Source of the DNA: Phoenix dactylifera
Lineage: Eukaryota > Streptophyta > Magnoliopsida > Arecales > Arecaceae
Direction: 5' to 3'
Assembly: GCF_009389715.1 (NCBI RefSeq)
Contig: NW_024067911.1
Coordinates: forward strand, 186,001-250,000
DNA length: 64,000 nt
Shown: positions 22,742-33,370 of the stretch, piece after piece
How positions within the stretch are numbered: position 1 is the stretch's first letter
Layout: each line of letters opens with the position of its first letter
The notes under the pieces: generated by a model
The model's database searches: none
The model's input: only the letters and a program-made list of their open reading frames with translations
Told to the model about the DNA's origin: nothing
Translations under genes and position numbers: made by a program

Positions 22742-24965
22742 TGAAAGAGTAGATGCTCTACAAGCCAATCGCAATATGTATTGCGAAAGTTTTTTTCTTT
22801 TGATTTGTCCAAATCATGTACATGACATTTAAATATGAATAAAGGCGTTATGTTTTATCATATGCTGTTGATTATATTTATGATAAACTCCTTAGATTAG
22901 GGCAATGGTTTTAAGACTATGATGAGATCATACTAGTGAGACTTAAAATCCTAAAATCCTAATCTTAAATATTTCCAGTCATTGGTACATTGAGTCGGGG
23001 ATCAATGATTACCGGAAAGACTGGCATGTCTTATGTATGCTCGATGCAGAGGATGATTGATCTCACAATCATTTGTGTGGAGACACTAATACAAAGATGT
23101 GGGTGCTCATTAGAGGAATGAGTTCACTGAATTGACCTACAAAGAGAAATCTTATGAAGTCTTACTTACATGTCAAAAGATGATTCTCTTAGTGGGAGTT
23201 GTGCAACTGATCCTATGACCTGAGATCACCATGGTATCTTGTGCACATGAACCCATATTTTGGTTTACACTCATTCATGACAATAAGTTATGTACGAGGT
23301 CTTCTGGATATGGTGAATTGTATACGAAGATTATGAGTAGGTCAACAAGGAATTAATCACTTCTAGTAAGAGAAGATAGCATCCTATTTATTCTAATCAT
23401 ATGATAATTCAGGAAGCCTTTGATCAAAGCAGAATGAAAATTAGAAAGAGTTTCTAATATTTCATTATTTGAATTATCATTAAAAGATTGAGAAAAATAT
23501 GAATATGAAATTGAGTTTGACATATATTCATACTCATATACATATTTGGGATGCAGTTTGATTAAAGGATTGAATTGCATGGTAACTTGCCACTGAAGGG
23601 TATTTTTGGTATTTCCACCAAATTTCATATTTTCCGGGTAGACATGACACGTTGCTAGACGTCAATCTTGTTTTATAGGTTTGATCAAATTAAAGAGTTT
23701 AATTCGATCACCAATTAAAAAGGATTCTAATTGTTAAGTTCGGGTTCGCGCAGTTTGGACTTAAATCGATTAGAAGAGTTCTAATCAAGTTGGGTCAACT
23801 CGCACTCACACCTATTGCTGGCTAAGTATGGAACCCAATGGGTCACACACAAGGAAACTTATCAAGGGTCTAATTGGATTAGATCATGTTTGCAAGATAA
23901 ACATCCTAGCAGGTGTTGCAAACCTTAGCTCCTGATTCGAATTGGATTCGAATCTGATTCTTAATTGATCTAATTTGATTAGATCATATTCTAATATGGG
24001 TTAGCCAAGAGTTGGCACCTAATTGGCTTGGTTTGAGTCTAATTGGATTACATTTAATAAATCATTCAATCTAGACCGTTAGATCTTGATCTACCGTTGG
24101 ATGAAGACATAATGGAGAGTTGGTTTAACCCAATTGGATTGGGTTAGAGGATGGCTACCATAATTGACCATTGGATCTTAATCCCACCATTGGATGAAGA
24201 CATAATGGATCAAGTGAATAGCGCCTTGCATTGAAGCCCTTGGATCATCATCATGAAAGATCAAGAGGTGAGGCATGATGGACATGTGATTAGCATGTGA
24301 TGTTGACTTGGTCAAAATATGGCACCACATGAAAGGACATATCATTTGATACACCTCCTCACTTGATCTGCACCTCCTCTTATTTGATATGGCCCTTTAG
24401 ATGATGCCCTTTCATGAGAGGATGTGTGGATGGGATGCATCCCTTGGAGATGCATCCCTACACCTATTATAAATAGGTTAGCACTCCATGGGTTTCATCA
24501 TTCCAATTCCACCCCACTCCTCTCTTCTTTTTTTCTTACATTAGTTTCTTTCTTTCTAGCATTGCTTCTAGTGTGTCCTAAGCCAAGACAAGGTGGTCTT
24601 CTTTAGGACAAAAGGATTAGAAGTGATTTTAGAAGGCTAAAGGACAATAGAAAGGAAGGAAAGCAAGCCATTAGAGTTCTTTAGAAGAATTCTGCATTAA
24701 GGATCAAAAGTCTTTGGAGCTAAAGTCTTGATCAAGTTTTCGTGTGGATCACCATTGGAGGGCGGACACTTGGACGCCTCGTGGAGATTGTACACTTTGG
24801 ATTAGCGTTTGAGGTATTCTACTAATTCTGCATTTATTTTATATCATTTGATTGTAATCATTAAGGTGATCTAGGCTTAAAAGGGTTTCATGCATAGGGA
24901 CTTTATTAAGAAATTTTTAAAATCCCTAGCTTCCGCTGCGCATTATAATATGCTAAAACCCTTCA
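22742..24965 (+). repeat. Copia 5' LTR
   Basis: 2,224-bp LTR. A CACTCCATGGGTTTCATC segment preceded by TATTATAAATAGG near 24467 provides a TATA box (TATAAATA), so transcription should start at about 24500 and leave a long R-U5 leader. It pairs with 42452-44673. Confidence 0.95.
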
Positions 24966-24966
24966 G

Positions 24967-24979
24967 TGGTATCAGAGCC
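24967..24979 (+). other. Copia primer-binding site
   Basis: TGGTATCAGAGCC, complementary to the 3' end of plant initiator methionine tRNA, lies one base after the 5' LTR. Confidence 0.95.
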
Positions 24980-25872
24980 ATCCTTAATTGGTTCAATCAA
25001 ATAATAATGCATGATGTATGATTATTAATTTGCTATGAGATAGCCATGATGCATAATAGTTTATTTTAGACATGTTAAATATATGTTACAATTAAAGAAT
25101 GTGCTAGAGACTAGTAAGCCCTCAATAAAAATTATATTAAGTCATAGTGTTAAAAAACTTTGAGCTAACCCATTCTAGAACAATTAATCTAATTGGTGTC
25201 TAAGGAAAGCACTAAAGGTGGTTACTTAATTAGGACCTTACTCTCTGAGTAAGGGGAGCCTCCCACCTGCTTATCTGGCCAATTGTTTGATTGCTTATTA
25301 TGGATAAGCTTAATATTGATATAACACTATTGATAGCCTTCCTTCATGCCTCGATATTATTATGTCAAGATCCATGCTAGTTTGTTGTGCTAACACAAGA
25401 CTTGCAATGGGGACTGATGTTATACTGTCTTGGTGCATTAAGATGCTTATGGCATATTTTAATATATTGCCTTGTTGTGCAACCACAAGGGCAATATTAT
25501 TTGAATATGACTATATGGAAATGAAGGGTTTGACTTAACTAAAATATTATTGTTTGTTGTGCTAACACAAGACAATAAGTATTTTAAGAGGACAAGATAA
25601 AGTTGAGAATTGCATGAGATGCAATTGGAAAGAGTTTCCTACTTTTGAACTCATAAGAGTTTGTTGTGTAAACACAAGGCTTTTTATGATGAATTAGGAT
25701 CTCAACCCTACTAAGAAAAATTATATTTTCACGTTTATCATAGGAGAGGGCTATGATATTCGATAAAAATAGTAGGAGACAAATTAGATTAAAGTCCTTA
25801 TCTAGTTGCAAACATGTCATCATGATTGGTCTGCTTATATTAGTTTTGTTCTTGCATATGTAGAATTATTAA
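24980..25872 (+). other. Copia 5' leader with four recurring small hairpins
   Basis: No gene lies in this 893-base leader. The motif TTGTG-N4-CACAA recurs four times, within 25381-25400, 25471-25490, 25551-25572 and 25660-25679. The loops vary (CTAA, CAAC, CTAA, TAAA) and flanking bases CTTGT/AAG are partly conserved. Each copy can form a 5-bp stem with a 4-base loop. Confidence 0.7.
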
Positions 25873-27660
25873 ATGGCTTCTTCACTTTCACTAAGAGGCA
25901 TCTTAGATGCCAACAAGTTGACCGGACTAAACTATGTGGACTGGTTGAGGAATTTAAAGATAGTACTCACTCAGGAGAAAATTTCCTATATACTTGAAAC
26001 CCCTGATCTTGGAGATCTAGGGGATGATGCTACAGAAGAGGAGGTTGCCACACATAAGATGTGGAAAAATGACAGTGTGACTGTCAAATGTATCATACTT
26101 GCCTCTATGAATAATGAATTACAGAGGCAACATGAAGGCATGGACACTCAATCCATACTTCTCAATTTAAAAGAGTTGTATGGAGAACAAAGCAGGACTG
26201 CTAGGTATGAGATATCTAAGCAGTTGTTCCGTGCTAGAATGAATGAAGGAACTCCAGTGCAAAACCATGTTCTTATGGTTATAGACTTGATCACCAGATT
26301 AAGTCAATTAGGTTTTGCTATGGATAGTGAGCTCAGTCAGGATTTGATCCTGCAATCACTGTCTGATTCATTCTCTCAGTTTGTTGTGAACTTTCACATG
26401 AACAAGCTGAACACCTCCCTGCCCGAGCTGTTAAATATGCTCAAAACAGCTGAAGGGCATATTAAGAAGGATAAAGGTCCACTCCTTCTTATAAATAGCA
26501 CCTCTATGAGGAAATCGGGAAATAAGGGTTCTAAGAAACGATTGAACCCCAAGAGTAGCATCAAAAAGAAAAAAGGAAAGAAAAACTCCGGATCAAGTAC
26601 CTGTTTTCATTGCGGCAAAGCTAGCCACTGGAAAAGGAATTGCAAGAGTTTTCTTGCAAGTATGAAGACCGATGCAAGAGTTGCATCAAAAGGTATGTTT
26701 ATGTTACATGCCAATTTGTCATTAAGTTCTTCAAATTCAAATTCATGGGTATTGGATACCGGCTGTGGTTTTCACATTTGCAAATCTTTGCATGGACTAC
26801 AGAAAATTAAAATTTTGAAGAAAGGTGACTTCGAGCTGTATGGCGCTGGAGGAGAGTCCATCCAGGCTGAAGCTGTTGGAACCTACAACTTGGAATTGCC
26901 TTCGGAAAAGCTCCTACAATTAGAAGATTATTATTATATGCCCAAAATTATTAGAAATGTAATTTCCATTCCTTTGTTGTTAAAGAAAGGTTTTGAAATT
27001 AATGGAAAGGGCAATGGTTGCTCTATTTATTTTTCTAATAAGCATCTTTGCAATGGCATTATGGAAAATGGTCTTCTAGTTTTATTACTTAATGACAATG
27101 TCTTTCATATTAATAAAAGCAATAAAAGAAAGAGAGAGGAAGTGAATAATACCCTCCTTTGGCATTGCCGACTTGGTCACATAAGTGAATCAAGAATCAA
27201 CAAGTTATACAAAGAAGAGTTCTTTGATCCTTATGATTATGAATCATTAGGAACTTGTGAATCTTGTCTTATGGGAAAAATGACCAAGTCTCCATTCACT
27301 GGACATGGAGAAAGGGCAAGTGAGTTATTAGGACTTATACATACAGATGTATGTGGTCCTATGACAACTCCAGCTAGAGGTGGATACTCTTACTTCATCA
27401 CATTCACTGATGATTTATCAAGGTTCGGATTTGTGTATCTTATGAAACATAAATACGAAGCCTTTGATAAGTTTAAAGAGTATCAAAGTATGGTTGAAAA
27501 ACAAACCGGAAAGTGTATTAAAATCCTTCGATCTGATCGAGGAGGCGAATACCTTTCTAGTGAATTTTTAAATCATCTTAAAGAAAAGGGCATTCTCTCT
27601 GAATGGACACCTCCGTATACGCCACAACTAAATGGTGTAGCTGAACGGAGGAATCGTACT
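25873..27660 (+). pseudogene. Copia gag-protease-integrase, cut by gypsy insertion
   Basis: One open frame of 596 codons from ATG 25873. Gag occupies about residues 1-240, with a CCHC knuckle (CFHCGKASHWKRNC) near 244-257. The protease active site DTG is near residue 295 (WVLDTGCGFHIC). A GAG-pre-integrase HHCC segment includes CRLGH and CESCLMGK. The integrase core has HTDVCGPM, RSDRGGEY and a D-x35-E spacing ending at GVAERRNRT. The frame is interrupted five codons after the catalytic Glu by the gypsy LTR at 27661. This half has no internal stop, so it was intact when hit. In life these proteins package RNA, process the polyprotein and integrate the cDNA. Confidence 0.92.
27656..27660. other. 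Left GTACT target duplication of the nested gypsy
   Basis: GTACT precedes the gypsy LTR here and recurs directly after the element at 40296-40300. Joining across one copy restores the Copia integrase reading (RNRT then LLDMVRSMM), which proves the insertion site. Confidence 0.97.
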
Positions 27661-28408
27661 TGTTGCTGGTGGTCCAAACCGAGAACGATTGGCACTGCGG
27701 TGTGAACGGGGTTCCGTCTGAGTTGTCTTGGTTGGTGTTGGTTGCGCTCCACCTTCCGCCAAGAAACCTGCAAACAAGCCTTGCACCACCACCAGGGTGG
27801 TGATGGCCCTCCGACGGTCAAGTCAGAGGAGATTGGAGGAGGAGGAGAGGTGATAATCGCAAGTAAGAGAGTGCTCTGGGAGATATTGCTCACCCCCCCC
27901 TTTCTCCCCCCAGCCGCATATATACCTGGCTGGGGGGTCTCTCAGGGGGGTTCGTTATCGTGGGGCACGATGGTGTGGCCACTGACATGGCCGTTACAGG
28001 GCGTCGTGGAGCAGCACCGGGTACGGCCACGTCAGGGCATAGTGGGGCTCCGCTTTGTACGGCTGATGCAGGAGATCGTGGAGCAACATCGGATACAGCC
28101 GTTGCAGGGAGTAGTGGAGCAGGAGGCCGCGGCGTGCCTCTGGGGAATAGCCTGTCGTTATCAAGAGATCTCCGACTCGGGGTCGGAGCGCTGGATCAAG
28201 GGGCAGCCGACTCGGGGTCGGGCTGCGGAGCCGAGGATATCCGACTCGGGGTCGGATTGCTGGATCAAAGGGCAGCCGACTCGGGGTCGGGCTGCGGAGC
28301 CGAGGATGTCCGACTCGGGGTCGGAGCGCTGGATCAAAGGGCAGCCGTAGTCTTCCTGGGCGCGCGTGCCGGTCACGTGGGGCATGGCGGCTTAGTTCCT
28401 CCGTAACA
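27661..28408 (-). repeat. Gypsy 3' LTR (left copy)
   Basis: 748 bp. It holds a perfect 10-bp inverted repeat (27906-27915 and 27928-27937) bracketing the TATATATA of the reverse-strand promoter. At about 28171-28348 there is a 69-bp-period tandem array built on the palindrome-like CCGACTCGGGGTCGG. It pairs with 39552-40295. Confidence 0.95.
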
Positions 28409-28425
28409 GTAGCCCCCCACTTCCG
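28409..28425 (-). other. Gypsy polypurine tract
   Basis: On the reverse strand GGAAGTGGGGGGCTAC directly precedes the 3' LTR. This is the expected site and composition for priming plus-strand DNA synthesis. Confidence 0.85.
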
Positions 28426-28673
28426 AGCCTGGAACCAGAAGGGGAACAGGTGAAGGGAGTGATGTTTCGGGATTGCCGCCGTTCCTCGGAGAGGCGCGCG
28501 CGCTTCGAGCTCCCCGCCCTTTTTATGGCGTATGGCGGTTATTGCTGACCTGGCAGTCTGAGGATTTCGGCGGACATCCTTCCCTAATGGTGTCGATTCG
28601 CCTTTGGGGCGCGAGCGACCCTTCGGCAGCCAGGCGTCCTCTGGCGTCATCGAGGCGTCACTTGCCTTTCCGC

Positions 28674-28926
28674 CTATTTAATCGGGGGCCTTTCCCCGTC
28701 CGTCTTCTTCTTTACAGATATTTTCAAGTTTCCCCTTTGCGCTGCTGTTGCTGCCGTCGGACTGTTCACTTGTTTCTCCTTTGGCGCTCTCGGAGCCGTT
28801 CTTACCACTTTTCCGGTGAGTTTTCCCCATTCTTCTACTTAGGGCTCTCCATACTTTCCCCTCTTATACTAGTGTACTCCAGTCGCTCCGGTCTTTCCCC
28901 CCTTCCTGTCCCCGTCCTGACCGTAG
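28674..28926 (+). promoter_or_regulatory. Promoter and 5'-UTR intron of the antisense gene
   Basis: A TATA-like CTATTTAATC lies at 28674-28683, about 270 bases before the ATG at 28945. A consensus donor CCG|GTGAGT (28816) and a pyrimidine-rich acceptor ending CCGTAG (28926) could remove 111 bases of 5'-UTR. These are sequence-based inferences; the TATA box sits outside the LTR, so the gene would not depend on the LTR promoter. Confidence 0.5.
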
Positions 28927-28944
28927 GTTTATTGGCCATTAGGA

Positions 28945-31313
28945 ATGGGCGAAGTGAGAGCAGACCAAATTAAGTCGGAGCTGGTCGCCACAGACTTAGA
29001 CAGACTCGTGGCTCGGTACCACCTTCCCGAGGCCTGCAACGCCACGCTCCCGGGGCCTGAGGAGAGGATGTCCCATCCTCCTCCAGGGAAGATCGCCATC
29101 AATGAGGGCATTCTCCAGGCCGGGTTCCGCTTTCCCCCTTCGGACTTGGTCATGCAGGTGCTACGGGGTTTAAGAGTGGCACCGACGCAACTGGTGCCGA
29201 ACTCGTGGCGGGCCCTGACGGTCTTCCAGGTTCTCTGCCGTATGCACGAGATCCCCGCCACCCTGAATGTTTTTTGGGAGTTCTACAGCCTGAGCGGCCA
29301 CCCCCAGGACAAAGGGTGGTGGTGCTTCGCAGCGCGGCGAGGATGCGGCCTTGTCAAGGAGGCTCCTACCTCCATTCACAAATGGAAGGAGCGCTTCTTT
29401 TTTGTTGATGCAGATCCCTCTTGGGAAATCAGGGCGACCTGGGAGACCCCGATGAAGTCTCCGATCGGCCTATCGAGACTGTCAAGGGAGGAGTCCGATG
29501 GCTTGGCCGCCTTGAAGGGGTTGGTTGCCGAGGGCCAGCTCCCCCCGGTGGCCCGCCTTATTTCCGAGGATACTTTGGTGAATGTCGGTCTGAGCTCGGT
29601 CCCCACCGACCGTGAGTCCGCCACCGATTCTTTCTTGACTTTTTCCCTTCTTTCGTCCCGTTCTTTCCTTTGGTTTCTCCGTCTCCGACTATCCCGTCCT
29701 TTTTGCAGAGATCGACGACGTCATGCGGTCGGTGAAGACAAAGGCTGTTGGTAGGGCGTCCCTGCTGGAAGCAGCCCAGAGGAGGAAACGAGCTCTTCCG
29801 AGCGGGGCCCCACCGGCGAAGAAGTCCCGTAAAGAGGTGCCTCCGACGCCGACCGACGAGTCCGGGCCTACCGATCAGGGAGACGTCGTGGGCACGGACC
29901 GGCAGCTGACGCTGTATCAGCCCTCCGGTGGTAAGATTGCCGCTACTCCGGAGGTATCATCCGAGCCTGCCCGAGACGGACGGGTCGGACGTGATCGGTC
30001 CCCGACCCGGCCTTCGACTCGGTCGGCTCCTGATGACTCGAGGAGGGACGCGCCGAGGCCCCGACCGAGCGGGACCCTATCAATTCCTGGGGTGACCCCC
30101 GCCTCGAGCGCGATCGGCCGGACTCTTCCCCAGGCGATGGATAGGGGTAAGGCTGCAGAACCACCGTCCGGCTCTGGGGAGAAATCGGGGTCTGCCTTCA
30201 CTACCGATGGCGCCCGAAATCTCATCGAAACAGTGCTGCTGGAGAAGGACCGTCGGCGGGTCCGGGAGTTGAAGGTCTCTGACGTTGGGGCTGCCAGCTG
30301 TGTCTGTCTCATGTCGGTGAGTGTTCTTCTGGCCACTTTTCACCATTTATTGGCTCTGTTGTTCTCCGCCTGACTCCCTTATTTTTCCTATTTCTTAGCT
30401 CGCCCAGTACATGATCCGTCTGGAGGAGTGCTACAAGGAACAGGCGGGGCTTCTGGCGAAGGCCGAGGACCGGCTGAAAGCAGTGGAAAAGGGAGGCCAG
30501 GCTGTGGCAGGCAGGACGACCGGGGACTTCGAGGCGAGGCTCCGGGAGGCCGAAGAGCGGGCACTCGGCTTTGCTGCCCTCGAGAAGCAACTGTTGGAGG
30601 CTCAGGAGCAGCTCAAGGTTGCCTCGGGTCTCGAGGGCGAGGTCAAGAAGGCGGATGAGCGGGCCGAGAAGCAGTCCCGAAAGGCTGCCGACTACCGGGA
30701 GAGGTGGGAGAAGGCCCAGCGGTCAGCCGACAACGCCCGCAACCGAATCCGGTCTCTTGAAGCTAAGCTGGGCGAATTGGAGTCGGCCTTGGAGAAGTCC
30801 CGTGCGAGCGATCAGGAGCTTCATTCGCGCCTGACGGAGGCTGAGGCTGCTCGCATTGCTGCCGAAGCGAAGCACAAGGAGGCTCGGGCTGAGCTGCTGA
30901 GGGTCTCCACCGAGGCGGAAGGCCGGATTGTGGCGAAGGTCTTGGAGGCGAAAGCCCAGATTATGGAGCGGGCAGAGGCGGCGCTGGCCGAGAGGAGTGC
31001 GGAAATCGGGCGTCAGGCGGTAGAGGCTTATCGCCAGTCCGCCGAGTTCGCTCATGATATGTCGGAGGCAGTACAGACCTATCGTCAGTCCGACGAGTTT
31101 GTCCGTGACGCGTCGGACGCGGGGGCCGAAGCCTTTATCTTAGGCTTCGAGGAGGGCCTGGCAAGGGTGTCGGCTAAGTACCCCGAAGTTGACCTGAGCG
31201 AGATTTCCCTTCTCGACTCCTCTCCGGCGCCATTGCCTGCTGGTTCTCCTGCTGCTTCCCTACCTCCTGCGGACGAGCCCGACGTTCCCGACCCGGGAGT
31301 TCCTCCAAGCTGA
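28945..31313 (+). CDS. Antisense spliced gene in the Tat element: PF04195-like coiled-coil protein
   Basis: Exons 28945-29611, 29709-30316 and 30399-31313 join through GTGAGT...TTTTTGCAG (97 nt, phase 1) and GTGAGT...TTTCTTAG (82 nt, phase 0). They form an uninterrupted 729-aa frame. Exon 1 matches the 'putative gypsy-type transposon' family (PF04195, Transposase_28) in pattern: RYHLPEACN, EGILQAGFRFPPSDLVMQVL, PTQLVPNSWRALTVF and GWWCFAARRG. Exon 2 is disordered and has a bipartite nuclear-signal-like RRKR...KKSRK at residues 247-264. Exon 3 (residue 426 on) is an Ala/Glu/Lys/Arg-rich coiled coil of about 200 residues, with a Pro-rich acidic tail. A poly(A)-like AATGAAAATTAATG follows at about 31392. 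It runs opposite to gag-pol. Antisense ORFs are known in Tat elements such as maize Grande; their function is not established. Confidence 0.82.
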
Positions 31314-31487
31314 CCTCTTGTACCTTTCGTTGTCTTCTCTTTTTTTTGTATACCGGGGTTTTGCCAAATTGTATGGGCCTCGGCCCTGAAACAATGAAAA
31401 TTAATGCAAGTTGAATGTTTCTTCATCTCGCCTTCGTCCTTCTTTTTCTTTTAACTCTCGGTAGCGTCTTGCTGACTCCTGGCTCCC

Positions 31488-32085
31488 GAAATTCTTCCGG
31501 CGCTAGGCCAGGCATCCGAGGGTTAGGCCTCAGGAAACTCTTCCGGCGCTAAGACAGGCATCCGAGGGTTGGGCCTCAGGAAATTCTTCCGGCGCCAAGC
31601 CAGGCATCCGAGGGTTAGGCCTCAGGAAATTCTTCCGGCGCTAAGCCAGGCATCCGAGGGTTAGGCCCCAGGAAATTCTTCCGGCGCTAAGCCAGGCATC
31701 CGAGGGTTAGGCCTCAGGAAACTCTTCCGGCGCTAAGCCAGGCATCCGAGGGTTGGGCTTCAGGAAATTCTTCCGGCGCTAAGCCAGGCATCCGAGGGTT
31801 AGGCCTCAGGAAATTCTTCCGGCGCTAAGCCAGGCATCCGAGGGTTAGGCCCCAGGAAATTCTTCCGGCGCTAAGCCAGGCATCCGAGGGTTAGGCCTCA
31901 GGAAATTCTTCCGGCGCTAAGCCAGGCATCCGAGGGTTAGGCCTCAGGAAATTCTTCCGGCGCTAAGCCAGGCATCCGAGGGTTAGGCCCCAGGAAATTC
32001 TTCCGGCGCTAAGCCAGGCATCCGAGGGTTAGGCCTCAGGAAACTCTTCCGGCGCTAAGCCAGGCATCCGAGGGTTAGGCCTCAG
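31488..32085. repeat. 46-bp tandem repeat, 13 copies
   Basis: Exactly 598 bases of the unit GAAATTCTTCCGGCGCTAAG followed by CCAGGCATCCGAGGGTTAGGCCTCAG. Copies differ by a few substitutions (AAATTC/AAACTC, GGCCTC/GGCCCC/GGGCTT). The pieces CCAGGCATCCGAGGG and CCTCAGGAAATTC recur in the adjoining larger repeat, so the two arrays share ancestry. Confidence 0.95.
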
Positions 32086-32944
32086 GAAATTCCACTCGTT
32101 GGTCGGCCAAGGCTGGCGCGAGCCGAGGCGACCGGTCGGGGCTTCAGGCTAGTCTGCTCCCGGGATGATCGTCGGGTTAGCCTGGCATCCGAGGGCCGAG
32201 CCTCGGGACATTCCGCTCGTTGGTCGGCCAAGGCTGGCGCAAGCCGAGGCGACCGGTCGGGGCTTCCGGCTAGTCTGCTCCCGGGATGATCATCGGGCTA
32301 GCCAGGCATCCGAGGGCCGTCAAGCCTCAGGAAATTCCGCTCGTTGGTCGGCCAAGGCTGGCGCAAGCCGAGGCGACCGGTCGGGGCTTCAGGCTAGTCT
32401 GCTCCCGGGATGATCGTCGGGTTAGCCTGGCATCCGAGGGTTGTCAAGCCTCAGGAAATTCCACTCGTTGGTCGGCCAAGGCTGGCGCGAGCCGAGGCGA
32501 CCGGTCGGGGCTTCAGGCTAGTCTGCTCCCGGGATGATCGTCGGGTTAGCCTGGCATCCGAGGGCCGAGCCTCGGGACATTCCGCTCGTTGGTCGGCCAA
32601 GGCTGGCGCAAGCCGAGGCGACCGGTCGGGGCTTCCGGCTAGTCTGCTCCCGGGATGATCATCGGGCTAGCCAGGCATCCGAGGGCCGTCAAGCCTCAGG
32701 AAATTCCGCTCGTTGGTCGGCCAAGGCTGGCGCAAGCCGAGGCGACCGGTCGGGGCTTCAGGCTAGTCTGCTCCCGGGATGATCGTCGGGTTAGCCTGGC
32801 ATCCGAGGGTTGTCAAGCCTCAGGAAATTCCACTCGTTGGTCGGCCAAGGCTGGCGCGAGCCGAGGCGACCGGTCGGGGCTTCCGGCTAGTCTGCCCCCG
32901 GGATGATCATCGGGCTAGCCAGGCATCCGAGGGCCGAGCCTCGG
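32086..32944. repeat. 121/124-bp tandem repeat, 7 copies, 369-bp higher-order unit
   Basis: Copies start at 32086, 32207, 32331, 32455, 32576, 32700 and 32824, with lengths 121, 124, 124, 121, 124, 124 and 121. Copies 1-3 (32086-32454) and 4-6 (32455-32823) are nearly identical in order and variant pattern, giving a 369-bp higher-order repeat. Copy 7 restarts the pattern and a partial copy follows. Open reading frames of 82-98 codons across the array are by-products of the period. Confidence 0.95.
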
Positions 32945-33370
32945 GAAATTCCGCTCGCTGGTCGTGCGCTTGTCGCTCGCTGCCCGACGGGGTTTCTCCG
33001 TGGCCAGCCGCGATCATGTTTCTCCTTTTCTCTAAGCGTTGCCTGGGGGAACACGAGAAGGGCATTAAACGCTAATTAATGCGTTACCTGGGAAATCGGA
33101 TCGCCAGATGCTGCTTGCGAGGAGTGTTAGTTGAGCGGCCGCGATACGCGGGTTCTTCGAGGAGGATACGGCCTGGGCGCGAGCGGAGATATGTGGACCT
33201 AGGGGTACATGACACCCGGATTGTCCTGCACAAAGAATGCGGTTTAAGGAGAATGACGCTTAGGAAATCGCGGGGAGATACGCCTCGGGAGCCGGAACGG
33301 CTCCGGTTTCAATGCGCCTGCATTTATTGGAGCCACCCGCATCGGAACGACCAGGGGGCCGCAGTTTGGC
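32945..33370. other. Unique sequence upstream of the second antisense TATA box
   Basis: GC-rich sequence between the repeat array and the TATAAATA at 33371. It has no recognisable coding potential and no similarity to the LTRs. Its position suggests promoter sequence for the second antisense unit. Confidence 0.4.

Noticed and set aside
28994..31426. Long reverse-strand ORFs opposite the antisense gene (for example 29917-30336)
   Set aside because: Shadow frames of GC-rich coding sequence; no domain and no agreement with the gag-pol order of the element.
31488..32944. Regular repeats that could suggest a CRISPR-like array
   Set aside because: The units are contiguous, with no unique spacers and no cas genes; this is a plant retrotransposon minisatellite.
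32165..33075. Overlapping 82-98 codon ORFs that look like a repeat protein family
   Set aside because: They arise from the 121/124-bp tandem repeat; the repeat length is not consistently a multiple of three and no start context or intron structure supports translation.
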